A stretch of 10,717 nt of DNA, taken from positions 1-10,717 of the forward strand of contig WFTX01000201.1 in the NCBI GenBank assembly GCA_015485235.1, read 5' to 3'. Numbering within the stretch: the stretch's first letter is position 1; each line of letters begins with the position of its first letter. The position numbers were made by a program, and so were the translations under genes. The notes beneath the pieces were generated by a model, which ran no database searches, was not told the DNA's origin, and saw nothing but the letters and a program-made list of their open reading frames with translations. This document shows positions 6,712 to 10,717 of the stretch, piece after piece. Source of the DNA: Nitrospirota bacterium (GTDB lineage: Bacteria > Nitrospirota > Thermodesulfovibrionia > Thermodesulfovibrionales > JdFR-85).

Positions 6712-7339
6712 AGAAAAGATCAGCTATCTCCAACTGATAAAGAACGGTATATTCAAGGAAAATACCATTTTCCGGCTTGTTATCAGTCTCTGCCCTTCCA
6801 TTGCGGTTACCAACAGTGTGAGGAACGGCTTTCTCCTGGGCGTGGCCGTCCTCTTTGTCCAGTCCATGGTGAATGCCACGGTGGCCCTCCTGAGGAAATT
6901 CATTCATCCGAGGATAAGGATTCCCATCTTCATGCTCATCATTTCGGGCTGGGTGACCTTTGTGGACATGATAATGGCCGCCTATGCAAGGGCAGCCTAC
7001 AAGGAGATAGGCCTTTATATCCAGATCATCGTGGCCTTTGCGTCCATCCTTGCAAGGGCGGAGATGTTCGCAAGCAAGAACAGGGTTGTCCCGGCATTCT
7101 TCGACGGGCTTGGCTCAGGCCTTGGTTTCCTTGTGGCCCTTGTGCTGATAAGCTTCTTCAGGGAACTCCTCGGTAAGGGTTCTGTTGCAGGTATCCCCAT
7201 AGTCCATGCCAAACCGATGCTCATAATGATACTCCCGACCGGAGGTTTCCTTGTCGTCGGCCTGCTGATGGGGTTCTTCAACTGGATAGACATGCGGTTT
7301 TACGGTGGTAAGGGCGCCGGAGGCGCCGGAGGGCACTGA
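6701..7339 (+). CDS. rnfE: Rnf complex subunit RnfE (membrane core), with one expected cluster Cys absent
   Basis: RnfE is a six-helix membrane subunit, homologous to NqrD, paired with RnfA in the core of the pump. The 212-residue product has SLCPSIAVTNSVRNG near the N-terminus (C31), IRIPIFMLIISGWVTFVDM, RAEMFASKNRVVPAFFDGLGSGLGF, and a Gly-rich tail encoded by a GGCGCCGGA direct repeat (7314-7331). In RsxE of E. coli the matching second half-helix reads IVTNCIVVGRAE; here it reads IVAFASILARAE, so the Cys is Ala (residue 114), the preceding Asn is Phe and the Gly is Ala. C31 is the only Cys in the protein. The ATG at 6701 is chosen over an upstream in-frame TTG at 6680 because GGAG/GAGG (6688-6694) precedes it at normal spacing. 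It overlaps the end of rnfG by 11 bases. Confidence 0.94.
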   Translation: MDHEEKISYLQLIKNGIFKENTIFRLVISLCPSIAVTNSVRNGFLLGVAVLFVQSMVNATVALLRKFIHPRIRIPIFMLIISGWVTFVDMIMAAYARAAYKEIGLYIQIIVAFASILARAEMFASKNRVVPAFFDGLGSGLGFLVALVLISFFRELLGKGSVAGIPIVHAKPMLIMILPTGGFLVVGLLMGFFNWIDMRFYGGKGAGGAGGH

Positions 7340-7347
7340 CGGAGGGA

Positions 7348-7377
7348 TTGCCTTTTGTCATGCCTTAATGGGATAAT
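7348..7377 (+). promoter_or_regulatory. Candidate internal promoter for rnfAB
   Basis: TTGCCT (7348-7353) and GATAAT (7372-7377, 5/6 match to -10) are 18 bases apart, in the only sizeable gap of the operon (7340-7432). Predicted initiation near 7384 falls inside the palindrome that follows. Transcription from here would supply rnfA and rnfB only. Confidence 0.35.
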
Positions 7378-7402
7378 AAACAAACGAATTGGTTTGTTTA
7401 TT
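7375..7402. promoter_or_regulatory. 28-bp near-perfect palindrome: candidate operator or mRNA hairpin before rnfA
   Basis: AATAAACAAAC (7375-7385) is the exact reverse complement of GTTTGTTTATT (7392-7402). The six central bases, GAATTG, are themselves nearly symmetric, so 26 of 28 positions obey dyad symmetry. It overlaps the last bases of the predicted -10 and the start point of the internal promoter, a classic repressor position. As RNA it would form an 11-bp, AT-rich stem with a 6-base loop 30 bases before the rnfA start. It has no following U-run, so an ordinary terminator is unlikely; an mRNA processing or stability element remains possible. Confidence 0.55.
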
Positions 7403-7432
7403 GCTGAATAGCAGGAAAGACTGGAGGATTTT

Positions 7433-8026
7433 ATGGAGAAGGAATTCATAAAACTTTTTGAACTCTTCATAGCCGCCTCGGTGATAAACAACTTTGTCTT
7501 CACCCGCTTTCTGGGGCTCTGCATCTTCTTTGGTGTATCAAAGAAGATGGAGACGGCTATCGGGATGAGCATCACCTTCACATCCGTGATGGTTGTTGCG
7601 GCTGCGCTTAGCTGGCTCGTCTTCTACTATATTATGGTCCCCCTTGAGATTACATTCCTGAAGATAATAATCTTTATCGGGATCGTGGCCGCCTTTGTGC
7701 AGGCCTCTGATACTATCATGCGGAAGGTAAGCCCGGGGCTCTATTACAAACTGGGCGTGTATCTTGCACTTATATCCACCAACTGTATAATCATCGCCGT
7801 TCCCCTGATAAATACCGGTGAGAAGTACAACTTCCTCGAGAGTCTCTCCTTCGGGCTTGGCTCCGGTATCGGTTTTGCGATAGCCCTTACCGTGATGGCA
7901 AGCATCCGGGAGAAGCTGGAACTTGCCGATGTCCCGAGACCCTTCAGGGGGATGCCGATAGCCTGGGTTACGACAGCACTGATATCCCTTGCATTCATGG
8001 GCTTTTCCGGTCTTATTACGCTATAG
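7433..8026 (+). CDS. rnfA: Rnf complex subunit RnfA (membrane core)
   Basis: RnfA is the six-helix partner of RnfE, homologous to NqrE. It is 197 residues, close to the usual length of 190-200. Conserved stretches are INNFVFTRFLGLCIFFGVSKKMETAIGM (C30), LGVYLALISTNCIIIAVPLIN (C118), ADVPRPFRGMPIAWVTTALISLAFMGFSGL. Unlike RnfE, both Cys expected to bind the intramembrane iron-sulfur cluster are present. The helix around C118 differs from the E. coli form by Pro to Ala and Gly to Ala, echoing changes in the matching RnfE helix. GGAGG at 7423-7427 is 5 bases before the ATG. It follows a 93-base gap with a promoter-like element and palindrome, and rnfB begins 26 bases after its stop. Confidence 0.97.
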   Translation: MEKEFIKLFELFIAASVINNFVFTRFLGLCIFFGVSKKMETAIGMSITFTSVMVVAAALSWLVFYYIMVPLEITFLKIIIFIGIVAAFVQASDTIMRKVSPGLYYKLGVYLALISTNCIIIAVPLINTGEKYNFLESLSFGLGSGIGFAIALTVMASIREKLELADVPRPFRGMPIAWVTTALISLAFMGFSGLITL

Positions 8027-8052
8027 AAAGACCCGATGGGAGGTTCTGAAAC

Positions 8053-9225
8053 ATGATAGATTTAGGTTCCATACTTGACCTGCTTGGCTCGTTCAATCTG
8101 GCAGAGCTTGTCAACCATATCCCCCTTCCCCATGTAGGTGTCGGAGGCGGCATTGAGGCGAAGGAGAGCGTTGATTTTCTGAGGACGATCGGATTCACCT
8201 TTGTGTTTGTTCTCGGCGTAGGCGGGGTCTTCGGCCTCGGCCTTGCCTTTGCAGCAAAGAGGTTTTCCGTAAAGAGGGACCCCCGGATTGATCAGGTGAG
8301 AGAGCATCTTGCCGGTGCCCATTGCGGTGCCTGTGGCTATCCGGGCTGTGAACAATATGCAGAGGCCGTTGTCCAGAACGAGGATGTCCCCCCCAACCTC
8401 TGTACCCCTGGAGGAGAGAAGTCGGCAAAGATGGTTGCCCTGATAACCGGAAAAGAGCCGATCAAGGCAGAGCCGCAGTTCTCAAGAATAATGTGTCAGG
8501 GGGACTGGTCGAAGTCGAAGAAGAGGTTCAAGTACGAAGGGGTTCAGGACTGCAGGGCCGCCGTCCTGGCAGGCGGGGGAGACAAGTCCTGCATATACGG
8601 CTGTCTCGGTTACGGTACCTGTGAGAGGGTCTGCCCCTTTGATGCGATACACATGAATGAAAACCACCTTCCCGTTGTTGATATGGGGAAATGCACGGGC
8701 TGCAGGAAGTGCGAGGCGGCCTGCCCGAAGAAGGTGATAGAGATCCTCCCGGGGAGCAAGGCCGTGCTCGTGGCATGTCATTCCCGGGACCGGGGGGCCG
8801 ACACGAGGAAGAACTGCCAGATCGGCTGCATCGCCTGCGGGGCCTGTGTGAAGGTCTGCCCCTTTGATGCCCCGAGTATAAAGGATAATTACTCTGTTAT
8901 AGACCTGGATAAGTGCCGGGTCTGCGGGCTCTGTGTCAGAAAGTGTCCTACAAAGGCTATCGTGGATCACATGCCCACAAGGCCGAAGGCGTTCATCATT
9001 GAGGAAAAATGCATCGGCTGTAATGCCTGCATGAAGGTCTGCCCTGTGAATGCCGCCTATGGCGAGCTCAAGAAGGTCCATACCATTGATCAGTCAAAGT
9101 GCATCGGATGCGGTATCTGTACTGCAAGATGCCCGAAGCAGGCGATTGACGGGACCTTCAATGCCCGTGAGGTCTTTGAAAAGGCCGAGGCCAAAAGGAA
9201 GGCGAAAGCGGCACAGGCCGCCTGA
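8053..9225 (+). CDS. rnfB: Rnf complex subunit RnfB, polyferredoxin form
   Basis: RnfB is thought to receive electrons from reduced ferredoxin. This 390-residue version is about twice the E. coli length. Residues 1-44 form an unusual N-terminal extension with an amphipathic start and a Gly-rich patch. One membrane helix follows (about 45-69), then the four-Cys motif CGACGYPGC (C91, C94, C99) with C117, then YEGVQDCRAAVLAGG. Six ferredoxin-type motifs follow: CIYGCLGYGTCERVCP (from C180), CTGCRKCEAACP (C214), CQIGCIACGACVKVCP (C255), CRVCGLCVRKCP (C288), CIGCNACMKVCP (C320) and CIGCGICTARCP (C350). Up to seven [4Fe-4S] clusters could be bound. The first and third motifs have atypical spacing or an extra Cys. 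A Lys/Ala-rich tail ends the protein. GGGAGG at 8038-8043 is 9 bases upstream. It is the last gene of the operon, followed by a terminator. Confidence 0.96.
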   Translation: MIDLGSILDLLGSFNLAELVNHIPLPHVGVGGGIEAKESVDFLRTIGFTFVFVLGVGGVFGLGLAFAAKRFSVKRDPRIDQVREHLAGAHCGACGYPGCEQYAEAVVQNEDVPPNLCTPGGEKSAKMVALITGKEPIKAEPQFSRIMCQGDWSKSKKRFKYEGVQDCRAAVLAGGGDKSCIYGCLGYGTCERVCPFDAIHMNENHLPVVDMGKCTGCRKCEAACPKKVIEILPGSKAVLVACHSRDRGADTRKNCQIGCIACGACVKVCPFDAPSIKDNYSVIDLDKCRVCGLCVRKCPTKAIVDHMPTRPKAFIIEEKCIGCNACMKVCPVNAAYGELKKVHTIDQSKCIGCGICTARCPKQAIDGTFNAREVFEKAEAKRKAKAAQAA

Positions 9226-9249
9226 GGCTGACCATATAATCCTAATAAT

Positions 9250-9287
9250 AAAAGGGGCAAGGTCCAGTAGGCCTGCCCCTTTTGTTT
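9250..9287 (+). terminator. Intrinsic terminator of the rnf operon
   Basis: AAAAGGGGCA (9250-9259) pairs perfectly with TGCCCCTTTT (9274-9283). GG (9261-9262) can add inner pairs with CC (9272-9273), and the stem is followed by GTTTT. It begins 24 bases after the rnfB stop. The symmetric A and T tracts could also allow termination from the other side. AAAGGGGCA recurs at 9391-9399, so the 3' arm has a second possible partner downstream. Confidence 0.9.
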
Positions 9288-9290
9288 TGC

Positions 9291-9530
9291 AACCTGAGAG
9301 GGATTCCCCCCCGCCTCCTCTTTATCTTCAACATAATATCGTCCTGTTAGGATAGAATAATATTAGACCTGTATTGAGCGATCTACTATCAAAGGGGCAG
9401 GTGCAGGCGTTTCGTAACCCCATTTAATGCAATGGATATGAGATATAAAAGGAGAGAAGAAGATTTCTGGAAATCCCGCCTGGGAAATCACTCAATTCGG
9501 GTAGGGATACTGACGGGAGGATAGAGCCCT
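9291..9530. other. Intergenic region between the rnf terminator and the slp-like gene
   Basis: No convincing gene is seen. The stretch holds an AT-rich part (9331-9366) with ATAATAT-like repeats, a second copy of AAAGGGGCA (9391-9399), and a TATAAA (9444-9449) that could be a -10 box but lacks a good -35. GGGAGG at 9515-9520, 10 bases before 9531, is the ribosome binding site of the lipoprotein gene. The promoter of that gene is not clearly identifiable. Confidence 0.35.
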
Positions 9531-10094
9531 ATGAAGTGGAGGACGTTCATAGTATTGCTGATTCTTCCATTGGCCCTCTCCTGTGCCCCGGTCATAAAGC
9601 GGGACCTGATGAGCCGGGCTATCGTAAATCCCTCTCTGAAGGCACTCCAGAAGGATCCGGACAGATACAGGGGCAGGCTCTTTGTCATGGGCGGGAAGAT
9701 CGTAAGAACACGGGTCACTGACGAGGGCTCCCTTATAGAGGCAGTAGCCCTGCCCGTTGATGACTACGGGTACATAAGTGACTACCCCTATACTGGAGGA
9801 AGGTTCATAGCCAGGCTGAAGACCGAAGCGGGGATACTCGATCCCGCCATGTTCAGGAAAGACCTGGAGGTGACCGTAGCCGGTGTCTTCCGGGAACTCA
9901 GGGAAGGAAGGATTGATGAGGCCCGGTATCTCTTCCCACTCTTTGATATTGAGGAGATCCACCTGTGGGAAGAGGCGGAACCCACCTACTACATAATCGA
10001 ACCATTTCCCGGCTGGTTCTATTATCCCTATCCCGCCTACCCCTATTACAGACGGGGATACCGCTGCCGGGCTCCCGGATATCCCTGCTGGTAG
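9531..10094 (+). CDS. Slp-family outer-membrane lipoprotein
   Basis: The 187-residue product begins with a lipoprotein signal peptide (MKWRTFIVLLILPLALSC) with the lipid-bearing Cys at residue 18; no Asp follows it, which agrees with sorting to the outer membrane. The mature part resembles the Slp/YeaY family (E. coli starvation-inducible lipoprotein). It shares a block of the form 'Y.G....GGKI......G....E...LP.D.YG', RFIAR near residue 87, the ILDPAMFRKDLEVTVAG segment (LDP..YR....VT..G in E. coli Slp), and an ending resembling I..WEE. Function in the family is poorly understood; stress and envelope roles are reported. A C-terminal tail of about 30 residues rich in Tyr, Pro and Trp and ending YRCRAPGYPCW is absent from E. 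coli Slp. The start is supported by GGGAGG ten bases upstream. It is convergent with the next gene, 17 bases apart. Confidence 0.82.
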   Translation: MKWRTFIVLLILPLALSCAPVIKRDLMSRAIVNPSLKALQKDPDRYRGRLFVMGGKIVRTRVTDEGSLIEAVALPVDDYGYISDYPYTGGRFIARLKTEAGILDPAMFRKDLEVTVAGVFRELREGRIDEARYLFPLFDIEEIHLWEEAEPTYYIIEPFPGWFYYPYPAYPYYRRGYRCRAPGYPCW

Positions 10095-10111
10095 GAGAAA
10101 AGGTTGCCAGT

Positions 10112-10426
10112 TCAGAAATACTGGAGTATAATTGCTACGGTCGATGTGAGGACCACCGCCCGGGTATAGCCGATCCATATCTGTAGCCTCCTGAGCATGA
10201 TCCCCGAGCCCTTACAGGTGTAATACCAGACATAGCAGGCGGAAAAAAGGAGTGTGAAGACAGGAAAGAGGTCCTGAATATTCCACTCCATAGAGAAGAT
10301 CTCTGCATAAAGCCCCCTCTGGTCCCTGATTACTATCGCACCGATGCTCAGGATGAAGAGGATGAGCCCGCGGTAAAGAGAGCCCACGATAAACTTCACA
10401 TACTGTCTCAATTTCTCGTCTCTCAT
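10112..10426 (-). CDS. Small three-helix membrane protein, function unknown
   Basis: I do not recognise the family. The 104-residue product has a basic N-terminus (MRDEKLRQYVKFIVG) and three predicted membrane segments at about residues 17-33, 53-71 and 81-102, with a short loop containing RDQRGLYAEIFSMEWNIQD between the first two. Two Cys (C64, C71) lie in or near the second helix. AGGAGG lies six bases upstream of the ATG, which strongly supports both the start and the gene being real. A promoter-like element lies about 50 bases upstream. It is convergent with the Slp-family gene and no terminator is visible in the 17-base gap, so the two transcripts may overlap at their 3' ends. Its size fits a small membrane accessory protein, but no partner is in view. 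Confidence 0.65.
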   Translation of the reverse strand: MRDEKLRQYVKFIVGSLYRGLILFILSIGAIVIRDQRGLYAEIFSMEWNIQDLFPVFTLLFSACYVWYYTCKGSGIMLRRLQIWIGYTRAVVLTSTVAIILQYF

Positions 10427-10473
10427 CCTTCGCCTCCTGAGTATGGTTCTTCCGGGAGCAGCCTGTTACTTAT

Positions 10474-10502
10474 ATTATCGGACAAAAAGCAAAATACTGC
10501 AA
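10474..10502 (-). promoter_or_regulatory. Candidate promoter of the small membrane protein gene
   Basis: On the minus strand TTGCAG (10502-10497, 3/6 to -35) and GATAAT (10479-10474, 5/6 to -10) are separated by exactly 17 bases in an AT-rich setting. Initiation near 10467 would give a leader of about 40 bases ending in AGGAGG. Confidence 0.35.
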
Positions 10503-10518
10503 CCTCAGGGTGGAACCC

Positions 10519-10717
10519 CAGATTGCCGATAGAAAAAATGTCCCACCAATAAAGGGCAGGAGGGCATAGGGTTTGAGCGGTTTCAGGCAATCTATGATCT
10601 TCACCAGGAAGGTGAAGCAGATTGCCTGCCTCGGAGCAGGGGTCCCCGAAAAGTCGAAGACTTTTTGGGGTATGGCTGCCCTGGATGGCCTGCGAGAATG
10701 AGGCGAAAAGCCTATAC
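10519..10717. repeat. Hairpin-rich region at the right edge (structured repeat or RNA element)
   Basis: Several strong inverted repeats follow one another. CAGGCAATCT (10584-10593) pairs with AGATTGCCTG (10619-10628), enclosing CTTCACC (10599-10605) paired with GGTGAAG (10611-10617). CCCCGAAAAGTC (10644-10655) pairs with GACTTTTTGGGG (10659-10670) around a GAA loop with one G-T pair, and flanking GCAG (10636-10639) can pair with CTGC (10676-10679). AGGC (10701-10704) pairs with GCCT (10710-10713). A second CAGATTGCC at 10519-10527 competes for GGCAATCT (10586-10593). No protein family or known RNA class was recognised. The region runs out of the window, so its full extent is unknown. Confidence 0.5.

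Noticed and set aside
8482..9081. 199-codon minus-strand frame opposite rnfB
   Set aside because: It is a shadow of the Cys-rich coding sequence of rnfB, and its composition is not protein-like.
9432..9524. 30-codon frame before the Slp-like gene (starting MDMRYKRREEDFW)
   Set aside because: It has no ribosome binding site and no recognisable features. It ends just before the true start, but evidence for a leader peptide is lacking.
9492..10178. 228-codon minus-strand frame opposite the Slp-like gene
   Set aside because: The plus-strand gene has a signal peptide, lipobox, ribosome binding site and family motifs; the antisense frame has none of these.

Overview
The window looks like chromosomal DNA from an anaerobic Gram-negative bacterium. 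Four things support this: a complete six-subunit Rnf complex (ferredoxin:NAD+ oxidoreductase and ion pump), a selenocysteine synthase gene, a lipoprotein of the outer-membrane Slp family, and strong GGAGG-type ribosome binding sites throughout. Gene content and the style of the intergenic repeats would fit Nitrospirota (Thermodesulfovibrio-like) or Desulfobacterota, but that placement is inference. No rRNA, tRNA, CRISPR array or intact insertion sequence was seen.

Left part (1-3286). The window opens inside the 3' end of a gene encoding a C-terminal S74 intramolecular chaperone domain with a coiled-coil tail. Convergent to it on the minus strand is selA; its start is best placed at an ATG only 7 bases downstream of a promoter-like element. 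Between selA and a divergent APH/choline-kinase-fold gene lies about 270 bp of degenerate 9-bp repeats arranged in two opposite orientations.

Upstream region of rnf (3287-3725). This holds a roughly 210-bp element bounded by 22-bp perfect inverted repeats, small hairpins, two back-to-back 10-bp palindromes and a plausible sigma70 promoter.

Centre (3726-9290). rnfCDGEAB are all on the plus strand. rnfC to rnfE are tightly packed, with a 4-base and an 11-base overlap. A 93-base gap before rnfA contains a second promoter-like element whose -10 runs into a 28-bp near-perfect palindrome, so rnfAB may have their own regulated transcription. A clear intrinsic terminator closes the operon. RnfC and RnfB form the cytoplasmic NADH/ferredoxin side, RnfD and RnfG carry covalent-FMN motifs, and RnfA and RnfE form the membrane core. 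RnfE lacks one of the cysteines expected to bind the intramembrane iron-sulfur cluster. RnfB is unusually rich in ferredoxin motifs (six plus the N-terminal four-Cys motif).

Right part (9291-10717). A Slp-family lipoprotein gene and a small three-helix membrane protein gene converge with a 17-base gap. The last 290 bases contain no convincing gene but several strong hairpins, including two that compete for the same strand; this is either a dispersed structured repeat or an RNA element.
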